From Molanna angustata (lineage: Eukaryota > Arthropoda > Insecta > Trichoptera > Molannidae), in contig OY754969.1 of assembly GCA_963576475.1 (NCBI GenBank), forward strand, positions 31,174,226 through 31,238,225: a stretch of DNA of 64,000 nt. Direction: 5' to 3'. Below the pieces are notes generated by a model. It did no database searches. It was not told the DNA's origin and worked only from the letters and a program-made list of their open reading frames with translations. The position numbers and the translations under genes are program-made. Shown here in pieces: positions 24,021-35,707 of the stretch (position 1 is its first letter; every line of letters starts with the position of its first letter).

Positions 24021-25494
24021 ATTGTACACAGTAAAAACATAAAAAAATATTTTCAGTAAACACATTGTGAGAAATTATTTGGCAAAAAGCCCGCGAGTGT
24101 ACGAATCTTACAAATAAATAAATTTATTCAACGAAAAATATGTTTTTGAATTTAATATTCTTAACTAAATAAATAAATAACTTGTCACAATTTACTTGCG
24201 ATGTATTTGAGAGCAAACATTTTAGAGGCGGACTATTACTTTTCTAACTCTTTCTGCAATTTCTCTCAAAAGTTTGCTGGTTCTCATTGCAAACTTTTAA
24301 AGAGTTGGTAGTACCACTGCACCATTTATGCTATAGGAAAAATAACCAGGGAATCCTTATCTATGCCTTATAATTAGATGTATTCCTCTAGTTGCCGGAC
24401 TTTATTATCATTAAATATACCGATGCGCTTCAAGTTTCTATTATATAAATTATACGCCTGACAGTGCACCTCCATGTAATAATGTGGAAAAAGAAAGAAA
24501 AATGCCAGAAAGAATTCTTTTATAATAGTAGATGAAGGCATTTAAAGAATGTTTACACAATTTATAAGGGAACGTATTTAAAGAAAAAAATGGTGTGTTT
24601 ACAGATGTGAATACTTTATCCTATAAATCATTATTTTTTTGCGTCGAATTCGTACAATTTAGCATGATATTTTCTACCACAACATTATATGTATCTGTTG
24701 TTTTTTAAATAGTTTTATTCGAAAAATAATTTAGCAATGAAAGAAGAACGAGAAAGGAGAGAAAATAGGAATATTTTTCAAAAAATATTCTTATTTTCAA
24801 AAATAACGATATTTTTTTAAAATGTTATAACTAAATTACAAGATCGCAATATTAAACTTTATTTGACGTATGTTTTTGTGGTCTTAAGATAGTGTGAATA
24901 TACCAGTTTTTTTTAAGAATTAACTATTTCATTATGGAGATCAAATTCCTTGTTTCATTTGAAATGTTAATTTATTATCCTTGTATTTTAATTTCAGTCA
25001 TTTTGATCCAGAATTTCCTGTAAAGTTCAACAAAAGGACATTGATTCTCTTGGCGTTTGTTTATTTTGCCAAGTTGAAACGAGCTGAAAACTTTCTTATA
25101 CTCTAGAAGTTAAACGATGAATGATGACAAACAAATAAATAAACCGAGAATTTGATGAATATGTGTTAATTACAAAAGTTGATTATTGTGTTGCCATGCG
25201 ATAGCAAATTAATGAAGCTTTAAAAAAGTATGAACCTACACACTTCAAAGAAGTCAAAGTTACACAAAAATGGTACGGATTCCGTCTTAAAATTGTTATT
25301 TTTTGAATAAGTTATTTTCCTTTGTTGTGTTGGCTAATAAGGCACCATCAAAAAATGTACATCAAATGAGTTTGTATTTAGACCTATGTATATTTATTCA
25401 GTGAGAACAACAAATTAATACTTGTGAATCACTAGAATTTGTAGAAACGGTCGCTATTATAAACAGAAATTTGACATCAATGCGTTTATTCAAT
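24021..25494. other. AT-rich spacer
   Basis: No open frame, repeat array or RNA signal is recognised. Confidence 0.35.
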
Positions 25495-25507
25495 AAGAAA
25501 CAAATTA

Positions 25508-25974
25508 CCATACCATCACGCCATTTCCCTATTTGGGGTAGGCAGAGAGAACCGAACGCCAGACTCCTCTCTCTTGACATACATTCCTCGCTTCGTTCAC
25601 GTCCATACATCGTCTCATACACGCTTTTCTATTATTCTTACTTCTAACATCAGCATTTTTCAAAATCCCATTTATGTTATCGTGCCAACTTTTTCTTGGC
25701 CGACCCCTACTTTTCGTTCCTCTTTTATCAGCCTTGTATACTTTTTTTGTCAGACGGTCATCACTCATTCTTTCTATGTGGCCGAACCACCTTAAGGCAT
25801 TTATTTTCATCTTACTTACGATATCTCTTTCAATCATACATTCTAGTCTAATATCCTCATTTCAACCGCGTTAATTCTACTTTCATACGTCTTCTGCCAT
25901 GTCCATGTCTCACTAGCATACATTAGAGTCGGTGCGACGATACCATTATGTACCGCGAGCTTTGAAACAACAAG
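25508..25974 (-). pseudogene. RTE-like LINE, 5'-truncated, 13-bp target duplication
   Basis: The minus-strand 102-codon frame (25837-25529) contains MKINALRWFGHIERMSDDRL, TKKVYKADKRG, SRGRPRKSWHD, KACMRRCMDVNEAR and ends ...LSAYPK. This is the C-terminal tail of the same family as 9791-10528 and is better preserved here. Upstream in another frame are LMYASETWTWQK-like codons. AAGAAACAAATTA flanks it at 25495-25507 and 25975-25987. It is a 467-bp dead copy; the 102-codon frame is a remnant, not a host gene. Confidence 0.9.
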
Positions 25975-25987
25975 AAGAAACAAATTA

Positions 25988-26939
25988 TATTATTATTATT
26001 CGATTCTAGGACAACTATATAGGTATTTTTAAATAGCTCCCTATATGTATAGAGAAAAGTATAAGTAGGTACCAATATTACATAGAAAAAATATTCGATA
26101 CATTTTTTTATTTCAAAGAATGAATATATCCTTGTGACAAATACATAAACATACTGATACATTCCGTAAACTAAGCAGTAATGCATGTGCTATAGGTGAA
26201 CGAAATTGGCCGTGGCAGGACTTAAAATATGTTCGATATCATATTATTTATGTTTATACGATGTTTTAATTTATTTCTATATAATTTCAAACTTGAACTC
26301 ATTTTGTGTACGTATTCATTGTTTTTATCTTTATTTGTTTAAATAAGCATAATTATAAATCTATTTATGTGTATTATTGACAAATTTAAAGCACATTGAC
26401 AGAAAATCTATGATATTAAAACGTCTAGTGAGGATCAAATAAATATGTGTACACACTGTACATCTGTTTCTAAATGAACAATAACGGAGAGTACCTTAGT
26501 ATCAATAAATGTAGTTAACCAAATTTCTACGTACGAATGCTTGTGAAAATTTCCCCAGTCAAACTTGTTAATCGATTAAATGTGTTTCACGTTCATTCAA
26601 ATATTACATAATATATATAGGTATATTAGGATTGTATTACAAAATCAGACTACTCTATTATTTAGGTGCTTAATTAGTATTTGAGGCTTCCTTCTGTCTA
26701 TAACAATTATAATAATAATTATTATATCTCATAGTTTGGTGGTACTTATGGTTTGACACATCTTATTATAATATTAACAGACACATTGTATCTATAATAC
26801 ACATATTATGGTAAGAAACATGCTATTGGTTGATAATTATATTAATAAGTTATTTGAAAACATAGCGTCATTCTATGTACGTCTTATAATGCGGATAGAG
26901 AATATCGAATGCTATAAAATTTAGCCATTCGTAATCCAT
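25988..26939. other. AT-rich spacer
   Basis: No gene or repeat unit recognised. The minus-strand frame at 25923-26186 looks like chance. Confidence 0.3.
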
Positions 26940-26951
26940 TAAGTATTTTTA

Positions 26952-27800
26952 CATAAAGAATTACTATTAAAAATAACTACAGTAGGTATGAAGGTAAACA
27001 AAGACAAAACAAAGCTGTAGGCTGTAGGCCGAACGCAACAGCAAATAAGAGTAGCAAATGATGTCGGGAGTTCCACTAAAGAACACCAAGTTTGTCCACC
27101 TCGGGAGCAAAATAACATGAGACGGTCAGTATACATCAAGCAAGACTCGCATTTAATAAATGATCAAAATAATTGAGTTGAAAAATATAGACCTAAAACT
27201 AAGAATACTCCTCATCAAGACCTATGTTTGGAGTATCTTGATGTACGGCTGCGAGACATGGTGCCTATCCGAAAAAAATAAAAGGAGACTGGAGGCTTAT
27301 GAGATGTGGTCCTATAGAAGACTATTAGGGATTTACAGGAGAGATCATATAACGAATGAGGAGGAATCGAAGGAGGAAGGCACCTGCTCAGTACGAAAGG
27401 CGTGCAAGATGGATCGGTCATGTAATACGATAAGAGGGCCTCTTGCACGCCATAATGGAGGGTATGACCGAGGGGATAAGCTCTAGGGGAAGCCCACGCC
27501 GAGAGTATCTGGAGGACCTGCTGGTAGATGTATGCTGCTCATCATATGTTGATTTCAAAGAGCCGCACAAGACAGGGAAGAATGAAAGCAAACCAATCGC
27601 AGGATTTAAACCAGATAAGAGATACACAGAATGGAACAGTCAACATAAAATAAAATAAAAAAAAATAAAAATAAAAAAAATATACCACTTTCTTCTAATA
27701 CAATGTGGTAACTGGATGCAGAAGCCCCAGGACTGAGAAACCTGCATGGAGAGATTGATATGAGTGAGGTCATGTCCAGCAGTGGACAGAAACGTCTGCA
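26952..27800 (+). pseudogene. LINE C-terminal fragment, third family, 12-bp target duplication
   Basis: Decayed codons from 26990 match a MKVNKDKTK...GR segment; the frame 27160-27486 then gives LRILLIKTYVWSILMYGCET, EMWSYRRLLGIYRRDHITNE and, after a frameshift, HAIMEGMTEG and RGSPRREYLEDL. This is the classic region following the RT palm of another insect RTE/I-like family. The 3' part ends GTCCAGCAGTGGACAGAAAC. TAAGTATTTTTA occurs at 26940-26951 and 27801-27812, a target duplication fixing an 849-bp insertion. An A-rich AATAAAA tract splits the copy at about 27645-27680. Confidence 0.85.
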
Positions 27801-27884
27801 TAAGTATTTTTAATATCTACATCTAGGTTATGCGGGAACGTAACACCTACAGGTAGATATCCTTTCTCAGGAAGATAGATGCTG

Positions 27885-27957
27885 GTATATCTCCTGGAGT
27901 CCCGAGGAAAAAACAAATATCGTTCCCGTCAAATGAAGAGATATGTTGTAAATACAC
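27885..27957 (+). pseudogene. Mariner-type transposase scrap, copy of 29336-29403
   Basis: TATCTCCTGGAGTCCCGAGG through GAAGAGATATGTTGTAAATA (about 68 bp) is identical to 29336-29403, where it adjoins transposase-like sequence. It therefore marks a second, very short piece of the same element or a segmental duplication. Confidence 0.6.
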
Positions 27958-28059
27958 TCAAAAAATGTAGTTGTTAAAAATAAATGATTTGCTGCTAATA
28001 ATAACCAAGCAACTTTGTTAATATAGTACCTGCAAAGTTCGTTGCTAAAAATTGCCAAG

Positions 28060-28665
28060 TAAATGGTCTGCTAATTTTAACCGAGTAGCTTTGTTAACAA
28101 TCTGTCAAAATTAATCTAGTAACTTGGTTAACCACGGACAACTTTGTATAATCAGCCAAGTAACCTGTCAAAACTTAACCTACTAACTTTGTAATATCAG
28201 CAAAGTAACTGTCAAATTCAACCAACCTAGTTGGCTAATTTCTATCAACTTACTCGGTAATCTGAACTAATTCATTCAGTATCCACAACAAACAACTTGG
28301 CTAATTTCAATCTACTAATCGGTAATCTGAACTAATTCATTCAGTATCCACAGCAAACAACTTGGTTAGATTTAATTAACTACTCAGTAATCTGAACTAA
28401 TTCATTCAGTATCCACAGCAAACAACTTGGTTAAATTCAATCTACTACTCAGTAATGTGAACTAATTCATTCAGTATCCACAGCAAACAACTTGGTTAAA
28501 TTCAATCTACTACTCAGTAATGTGAACTAATTCATTCAGTATCCACAGCAAACAACTTGGTTAGATTTAATCAACTCACTCAGTATTCTGAATTAATTTA
28601 TTCTGTAGCCACAGCAAAGCTACTTGGCTATTTTCAATCTACTTACTCAGTATTCTGCTAATTTA
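28060..28665. repeat. 65-bp satellite, about seven units
   Basis: AACTAATTCATTCAGTATCC starts at 28266, 28330, 28395, 28460 and 28526, with a diverged form at 28590; the period is 64-66 bp. Shorter diverged units with AACTTGGTTAA or TAACTTTGTTAA words extend back to about 28010. Each unit carries AGCAAACAACTTGGTTA. No coding frame. Confidence 0.9.
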
Positions 28666-28979
28666 CACAGGTAGGATATTTGGAGTGAAATAAAATACAG
28701 GTTTCATTCAAAATTTCATTTATTGCACAGGAATGTGATTTATTGTATTAAAAAAATATTATATTTCTAATACATAGAGACATATTAAACATAATAAATA
28801 TAAAAAAAACATCTTTTAATTCTCAAGAGTACATAATTTTTATTTCATGCAAGTTAGGTTGGTTCTGAAAATGCCAAAAAAACAACAAATTCTGGGTTTC
28901 AGATAATTTAAATTAGGTATGAACTCTTTTCATGTAGGTACATGCGATAGTTACCTTTTCTAAAAATTGCTGAAATTGA

Positions 28980-29405
28980 CGATACAACCCTTTCAAAAAG
29001 AATTTTGTGGATAAACGAGTCAAAATTTACTAGCGAGGGGATTATAAACCTTCACAATTTATATGCATGTGGTCTAATGAGAATCCTGCGTGGCCCGTTT
29101 AGTGTACTTTCAGAGAAAATTTAGAGTCAATGTTTGGGCAGGAGTGATAGGCAATATCATCGTGGGACCATACTACTAGCTGGACAACCTTAATGGTATA
29201 AATTACATGGATTTCCTTCAAAACAACTTGTTGTGTCCGGTTCACTATGCAATAGTATGCCAATTCCCGGATTGGAAGTCTAGGCCCCATTCCGTGGCCC
29301 GCACAATCCCCAGAGCTATCGCCACTTGATTTCTATATCTCCTGGAGTCCCGAGGAAAAAACAAATATCGTTCCCGTCAAATGAAGAGATATGTTGTAAA
29401 TATAT
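28980..29405 (+). pseudogene. Mariner/Tc1-superfamily transposase relic
   Basis: Shifting plus-strand frames give ESKFTSEGIINLHNLY, then FRVNVWAGVIGNIIVGPYY, LDNLNGINYMDFLQNNL, and finally FPDWKSRP... and a LDFY segment. This succession (DES.F, VWAG.IG..I.GP...L, G..Y..FL...L, then SPDL.PLDF) is typical of IS630/Tc1/mariner-type DDE transposases. The first Asp region and the final LDFY region are visible; several frameshifts and stops break it. Neither terminal inverted repeat was identified. Confidence 0.7.
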
Positions 29406-30949
29406 AAGCGAGGTTTAACAAGGTGTTGTTAAATATTTAATTTTCAACATATCGCCGCAAAGTTGATTAAAAGAGTACGAGTGAAAGGATCGGACGGTGA
29501 TCTCGATTTGTTTATTTTCGAAATAAAAAAAATCACATATTGTTCGTTTTATATATTATAGTCGTCAATGTTTTGTAGATAATACTGTATATCAGTGTGT
29601 CATAAAATGAAATGTGCGTACATAAAAATTAGGTAACAAATTAATATTTGTGCTTCCATTGTACATTTTATTGCCTACTCAATATTATAAATTTTGATTG
29701 TCAAGATCAAATCGTAATGGAAACCGTATGATCTCATAGTAATTTTCAATTCATATACTTATGTTTTTCTCAAATTAGATACTGTTCATTATCTATGTTT
29801 TGTCGAAATAAGTAAAAAAAATATTTTTCATTTTTTGATTAAAATAGTAGGTACGTAATATAATTTAATGAAATAATTACAATCAACCAACGTGTTTTCG
29901 TTACATCGATGTATTTATTATACATGTTGTTTATAATGTTCTTTTAGTACAATTTAAATTCAAAATTAAAGTGTATTAAATTATTGAGTATCGATCCGTA
30001 CAATATTGGATTAAGAAATTAATAAATTATGTTCACAAAAAGCCAATACCATGAAAACATTCACAATGTTATATCAAATTTGAACGAATTACATAAAATA
30101 CTAGACACTTATTGGAATTATTTACTGGTACAACGAAGACAATATGACTATTTCACATAAAGATACAGACACGCAAAAATTTAATGACCCATTATGTCCC
30201 AGTTGTGAAATTGGATGTCGGTAATCCAATTGCATAATAAACATTTTATATCTAGTAAAAATATAATCAGCTGTAAAACATAATAATAGATATAATATAA
30301 TGTTTGATTCAATCACGTTCGTAAATTTTATTTTTATACTTGGATGTTGTTTTTGTGTATTTAAGTATTACGTAAGGATGGCTAAGATATAGCTATAAGA
30401 CCGTATCAATTGGTAAAAAAATGATCGAGGTTTCGAATCGAAAACTTTCGCAAGATCGGCCTGTACATTTTTCTACTGTCATATCTGTATTATTATACAA
30501 GTAGCAAATACGAAAACAGCGGCTGAGCAAATACGCCCAATTATTATATATGGTAGTCACTTCTCTAGTAGCGTCCCCAAATACCTACTGAATACCCTCG
30601 ATGTCTGATTGACGACCCATCATTGACTGCAATCACTAGATCACAGAAGCAATGTCGGTATTTGAAGTTAATTCTATAGATACCACCACGGCAGTTGCTC
30701 AGAAGAACTTGCATCTCTGGTCCCTCTTCCGCTTATTCACAATAGTTACTCGTTATACTCAATTTCAACACCTGTTCACAGTAAACTTTCAACATACGCA
30801 AACCAGTTGCTTCTCGAACTCTATAAACACAGCAGCGCGACTATGTTTTTGTGTTCTGTGTTTACACCGTCTTACGAACCGGGTCTTTTGAAGATCCAAA
30901 TAAATATTTTTCTGAGCAGATTGCAAGTCCGCTTCTTTGGAAGAGCCAA
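29406..30949. other. AT-rich spacer
   Basis: No gene seen. The stretch 30600-30900 is less AT-rich and carries two overlapping frames (79 and 60 codons) without recognisable features. Confidence 0.35.
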
Positions 30950-31012
30950 TACTAAATGTACATTACTACTAAATGTACATTACTACTAAATGTACATTAC
31001 TACTAAATGTAC
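30950..31012. repeat. 17-bp tandem repeat, about four units
   Basis: ACTAAATGTACATTACT repeats without interruption at 17-bp spacing; the unit contains the palindrome TGTACA. Confidence 0.92.
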
Positions 31013-31113
31013 ATTACGATGGAACTCAAAGTGTATATTCTCTACATGATAAATCTTGTGAAATTGATGTAAAAAAATATGGTAAAAATTGTGAAATCAT
31101 GACTCTCCATAAT

Positions 31114-31315
31114 AGGCATGATGACAGTATGAAAAAATCATTGAAATTATAATTTTATAAGATAAAATAGGTTATATAGATTGGAAAAAATATATTTATT
31201 TTCATTTTAAAAGAGCGAATAATATTAATATTATTAAAATAAAAATACAAAATTATGTAAGTCCGCCATTTTATGAGAAACACCAATCAGAGTGAATCAA
31301 TAATTATGACGTCAC
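31114..31315 (+). repeat. 200-bp dispersed repeat, copy 1
   Basis: It is highly similar to 31946-32145: shared runs include TTTATTTTCATTTTAAAAGA, GAATAATATTAATATTATTA, GCCATTTTATGAGAAAC and an ending TGACGTCAC. No coding frame. Confidence 0.85.
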
Positions 31316-31567
31316 AGTTTCAATATAATATATGAAATTACTTTGCATCGAACAAAGACTTTTGCTCGTCAGAATTTAGAAACGTAAAAACTTACATATA
31401 AGCGTATTATTATTATTCTATGCATATAAGTACTTTATTTATCTATAATTTAAATACAACTTACATCTCGAAAATCGATAAAATATGTTCCTTCTTCTCG
31501 CTACATTATGTGTTCATAAACTAAAAGCATACCTACGCGGTACTGTGGTAGACATGACAGTTGTAAA

Positions 31568-31737
31568 GCTGCGTTGCACCGCTCAATTGCGTCGATTCTG
31601 TTCACTGCGACGGGTGTGTTAACTCACTCCTTCGAAATGTATTGGCTCACGGCGCAGTGAGTCGTGAGTGCTAGACAGGGAGAATGCGAACAGTGTTAGG
31701 GTATTGAGTTATTGAGTTGCCTGCTTTTTAACCGACA
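31568..31737 (+). repeat. Left 170-bp inverted arm
   Basis: From GCTGCGTTGCACCGCTCAAT to TGCTTTTTAACCGACA this segment is the inverse of 32570-32741, at roughly 90% identity by eye. It contains GGCTCACGGCGCAGTGAGTC and is GC-richer than its surroundings. The two arms enclose about 830 bp. Confidence 0.88.
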
Positions 31738-31808
31738 AACTATTACTTTTAAAAGTAGAATCGGGATTTTTAACCGACATACTATTACTTTTAAAAGTAG
31801 AATCGGGA
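31727..31808. repeat. Two tandem 42-bp units
   Basis: TTTTTAACCGACAAACTATT and AAAAGTAGAATCGGGA are repeated immediately as TTTTTAACCGACATACTATT and AAAAGTAGAATCGGGA. Confidence 0.85.
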
Positions 31809-31945
31809 AAGTTGTGATATTTTTAAACATGTAGGTACATGAAATATAATGAATTCAATAATAATCTTTGCTTATATAAAATACAATACCTGCATATTAT
31901 ACTTTTATTATTATTTTTTAACTAGCTTAATGACCCGGCGCAGTG

Positions 31946-32145
31946 AATAGGCGTGATGAGAGTAAAAAATCATTGACATTATGATTTTAAAAAATAAAAT
32001 AGGTTATTGAGGTTTAAAAAAATGTATTTATTTTCATTTTAAAAGAGTGAATAATATTAATATTATTAAAATAAAAATACAAAATATTATAGACTGCCAT
32101 TTTATGAGAAACGCCAATCAGAACGAATCAGAGCGCATGACGTCA
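31946..32145 (+). repeat. 200-bp dispersed repeat, copy 2
   Basis: Direct-orientation partner of 31114-31315, lying between the two 170-bp inverted arms. It ends with the same TGACGTCAC word. The frame at 32047-32229 crosses its end and is not a gene. Confidence 0.85.
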
Positions 32146-32374
32146 CGATATTCTAGGTTCAAGTCCAGTTTTGCCGATTTGTGGCACTTGTGCCGATTTC
32201 GGGAAATTCAGACTTGCGTCGGCACTTAATCGGGAAACGCTTTAATTCGGCACTTTTTGGGATTAGAATGTATAAAAAAAATATATATATTTTTGTTTAT
32301 ACTAGATGTATTAATTTTGTTTTTTTACGTCTAAATAAAAGTTACTATTATTATTAGTAGTAGTAAACATACAA

Positions 32375-32555
32375 AGTAAATATAAGTTATTTCATTTAAA
32401 TAAATATCATTCTATTATTTCACTGGTGCTTACATAGTTTAAGCTATTTCTTTTTGTTTGTATCTTTGTTACTAGCCCCGTCACTAGGCATGGCCTGTGC
32501 TAAGGTAAGCTAATAGTTTTATGTTATTGTCTATTACGTTGTTTATTTAGTAAGT
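32375..32555 (-). pseudogene. LINE 3' UTR fragment
   Basis: CACTGGTGCTTACATAGTTT, TGTTTGTATCTTTGTTACTA and GTCTATTACGTTGTTTATTT match the 3' untranslated part of the CR1/Jockey-type LINE at 22262-22560 over about 180 bp. No coding part is present here. Confidence 0.75.
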
Positions 32556-32569
32556 ATGTATGTAGGTAT

Positions 32570-32741
32570 GTCGGTTAAAAAGCAAGCAACTCAATAACTC
32601 AATACCCTAACACTGTTCGCATTCTCCCGGTCTAGCACTCATGACTCACTGCGCCGTGAGCCAATACATTTCGAAGGAGTAAGTTAACACACCCGGCGCA
32701 GTGAACTGGGTCCATGCAATTGAGCGTCGTAACGCAGTGGT
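32570..32741 (-). repeat. Right 170-bp inverted arm
   Basis: Inverse partner of 31568-31737, from TGTCGGTTAAAAAGCAAGCA to ATTGAGCGTCGTAACGCAG. It includes a 10-bp insertion-like difference around GGGTCCATGC. Confidence 0.88.
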
Positions 32742-33660
32742 GTTACACAGGCCTAATGCCTAATTCGCGGGAAACTTAAGATGGCCTATTTTGACGTTTG
32801 GACATTCATGAAGTTCTTTATATGCTTATTGCCTAATTGATGGTAAATATTTAGTAAATTAATTATAGTATTGAGAGCTAAATGTGGGGGAACAAATACT
32901 GTACTTCATTGTAAACGCATACTTAATAAAATACACTTTCTGTGTCTCGCATTGCCAAATTTAACTACTTGTTTCTCGTTTATATTCGCGTGGGACGAAA
33001 ACAAATACCTCAGTAGGTATTTTTTTCGACGTGTTTGTACATTTAGGGACCGCACAACACTTATGCACTTTTGAATTTATTTTAAATACACAAATCGTCT
33101 TAGAATTCATATAGTACATATAGTAGTGATATGCGGTCTACGAAACCGTGACGTCACCGTCAGCTCCGACGGACGCCATTACACTGCAAGCGTTTTTTGA
33201 CGTAAATGTCAAATTGGATTTTGAAATGGCAATTTTTGCTACTAAACCTTTATTTTATGTTGAAATGTATATATATTTGAAAACAGTGGATGCGTAAAAA
33301 CATCGTGAGATAGTTTCTCAAAATTAGTCATCATGCCTATTCTATACTAGTGGAGAGTAAAAAACGTTCCCATACAGAAGCTATTTTACTTATGTTATAT
33401 TATAGATCTACAGTTTGCATACAAATATATAATTTCGCACTTAATATAAGATCATGATTTTTTTTCTGTAAAGGTTGACAATCCCTGAATCCATTGTATC
33501 AAAAAATCAAACAAAATAAAAATATCTCTATTTTCGAGACCATGAGAGCATTTTGAAAATATTGACAGGTGAAATCACAGAGGAGAATTTATCGGATAGG
33601 TGTACCTATATGGAAAATTAATAAGCTCAAAGATTATGGACCTTACATCATATATTATAT
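32742..33660. other. Spacer
   Basis: No gene supported. A TGACGTCA palindrome occurs at 33149-33156 beside CCGTCAGCTCCGACGG, which can form a short hairpin. A 67-codon frame at 32871-33074 has no recognisable feature. Confidence 0.35.
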
Positions 33661-34085
33661 CAATATGAAGTAAATCGAACCTCTATAGTTTGGGCTGTAG
33701 AGAAGACATAAAAAAAAACAACGTAAATGATGCGCTAGGTCTCTAAATCAACTCTGTCTATGCACTTTACACGGTATGACGTAAATATAAAGTCGATCGG
33801 ACTTATAGTTTGGGCTGTGTAGAGAAGACATAAAAAAAACAACGTAAATGATGCGCTAGGTCTCTAAATCAACTCTGTCTATGCACTTTACACGGTATGA
33901 CGTAAAAATAAAGTCGATCGGACTTATAGTTTGGGCTGTGTAGAGAAGACATAAAAAAAACAACGTAAATGATGCGCTAGGTCTCTAAATCAACTCTGTC
34001 TATGCACTTTAAACGGTATGACGTAAATATAAAGTCGATCGGACTTATAGTTTGGGCTGTAGAGAGGACACATAAAAGATACGGC
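33661..34085. repeat. 121-bp tandem repeat, three full units plus ends
   Basis: TTTGGGCTGT occurs at 33689, 33809, 33930 and 34051, giving 120, 121 and 121 bp spacing. Units are nearly identical (GATGCGCTAGGTCTCTAAAT, CTATGCACTTTACACGGTAT). No coding frame. Differences are limited to the A-run length and a few substitutions. Confidence 0.93.
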
Positions 34086-34168
34086 GCGGCGTACGTAAGG
34101 TAATATTGCATCTACCTGGCGGCAAAATTCTTCCTTCGTATCGGTAGGTATACAGGGAAGGTACCCAC

Positions 34169-34751
34169 ACTTACCTCTATATCAGCACGATATAGAGGTA
34201 AGTTTGGGCCTAGGTTGCGGCTCTAAGGGCCTAGGCAGTAAAGGCGGGGGTGGGCGGCCGACGCTGTTGTGCCCTCGTCAATTCTGTACTTAGAGAAGAG
34301 CAGGACGGACGCCTCTAGTCTCGCTCGGCAGTTACTCGTCAAACTGTGGCGAATGTTGTTGTTTGGTCGGGGCACACCGCCGGCGCAGACGTCGGGTCAG
34401 ACATCCTGTGTTGACATCTGTGACGTCATATCTGACAGGTGATGATTGCGTCGGATGCCCCCGGTGTTAGCCCGCCAAGCTTTCGGACGCCAACACGAGG
34501 ACCGAGGGGTGCGGGGGCAAGCCCTTCCGTTCGATCGGTTGTGCTAGGGGCTTGCCCCGGCTGCCGATCTTGAGCGTTTGCCCCGCCGTTTGAGGTTGGA
34601 TTCTCGGGGGCAGTGGTTGAACCCGATGGATAGTGGATGGTTGTGTTGTCCGACGTTGCGGCCGCGTCCGGGGGTGAAAAGGGCCATAGAGTCCTAGAGC
34701 TTCACCGGTGTGGAAGTGGTATCGCGTACTCATCACCTTACCTCTATATCA
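34169..34751. other. GC-rich block bounded by 14-bp direct repeats
   Basis: A sharply GC-rich segment in otherwise AT-rich DNA. TTACCTCTATATCA lies at 34171-34184 and again at 34738-34751, compatible with a target duplication. At the left edge ACTTACCTCTATATC and its exact inverse form a 15-bp stem with a 5-nt loop (34169-34203). A minus-strand 89-codon frame (34736-34467) begins MMSTRYHFHTGEALGLYGPF and is Arg/Pro rich; I do not recognise it. The copies read AG|GTAAG (splice-donor-like) on one strand or the other. It may be a 5' piece of a GC-rich LINE, a retroposon, or a transcribed CpG-type island. Confidence 0.45.
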
Positions 34752-35239
34752 CAACACAAAAATGTTTGTATAAAATACCACTTTCAAACACAGTTTGAGT
34801 ATTACACGCGCACGGCGGCGGCGGCGCCTAGTTTTTAGATGATCGATATAATATCGTGAAATATATATATTTCGTCTTATATCGAAATCCACTCTATGGA
34901 AACTATAAACTTATTCAACTGTCAGTGAGACGTACACGGCGACGAGTTGTAAATGATTATGATGAATATTTTAGGTAGCTTTTAGGAGAGGAAAAAGTTG
35001 GAAATGTTGCCACATACACCGAACAAAAAATACACTTTAAAATTGTGAAATCACGACTCTTCACTATTCAAAAGTAGTGGAGAGTAAATAAATCAATTTA
35101 TAAATCAAATATTTATTTATTTATTTGGGAAGCCAGCAGCTCATTTACATTTTTTATAATACAAATTTTAACATAGAATTCAGAGGCAATAACAAGCTTT
35201 CCATCAATAACAAGAAATTACTGTAAACAACTCATGTTA
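34752..35239. other. Spacer
   Basis: Contains a short (CGG)n-like patch near 34813 (GGCGGCGGCGGCGCC) and otherwise nothing that I recognise. Confidence 0.35.
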
Positions 35240-35282
35240 CACGCACACACACACGCATACATATGCACACACACACACACAC

Positions 35283-35323
<41 letters not shown>

Positions 35324-35330
35324 TACATAT

Positions 35331-35393
<63 letters not shown>

Positions 35394-35413
35394 CTCTCAC
35401 ACACACACACATA
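35240..35413. repeat. (CA)n microsatellite
   Basis: Almost pure CA dinucleotides with interruptions ACGCATACATATG (twice) and CCCTC. The frames on both strands here are repeat translation. Confidence 0.97.
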
Positions 35414-35707
35414 TACAATTTGTTTGGGAAGGATAGGAGGGTACGAAGGAGGAAGATTAGGAGCGTATCACCTTCAATATCTCGCGACGAAACTTATCAT
35501 ATTTCACATTGAAGATGTCCACCCCGGCTGAGAACAACGTGTTATGAGAATCACATACGCGTGGAATTATAGCATTCTTTCTGATATTTATTCTACATAC
35601 CGGAAAATGTAAAAGTCCAGATCAGCGAACCATTCTACCTGGAACATGGAATATTGAAATAACCCTCAGTGTTAACAAGCTGTTATTGATTATTTCGCGT
35701 GGTGATT

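Noticed and set aside
25529..25837. 102-codon frame as a small conserved gene
   Set aside because: It is the C-terminal remnant of an RTE-like LINE bounded by a 13-bp target duplication.
35218..35512. Cys/Val- or His/Thr-rich frames on both strands
   Set aside because: They are CA/TG microsatellite translations.
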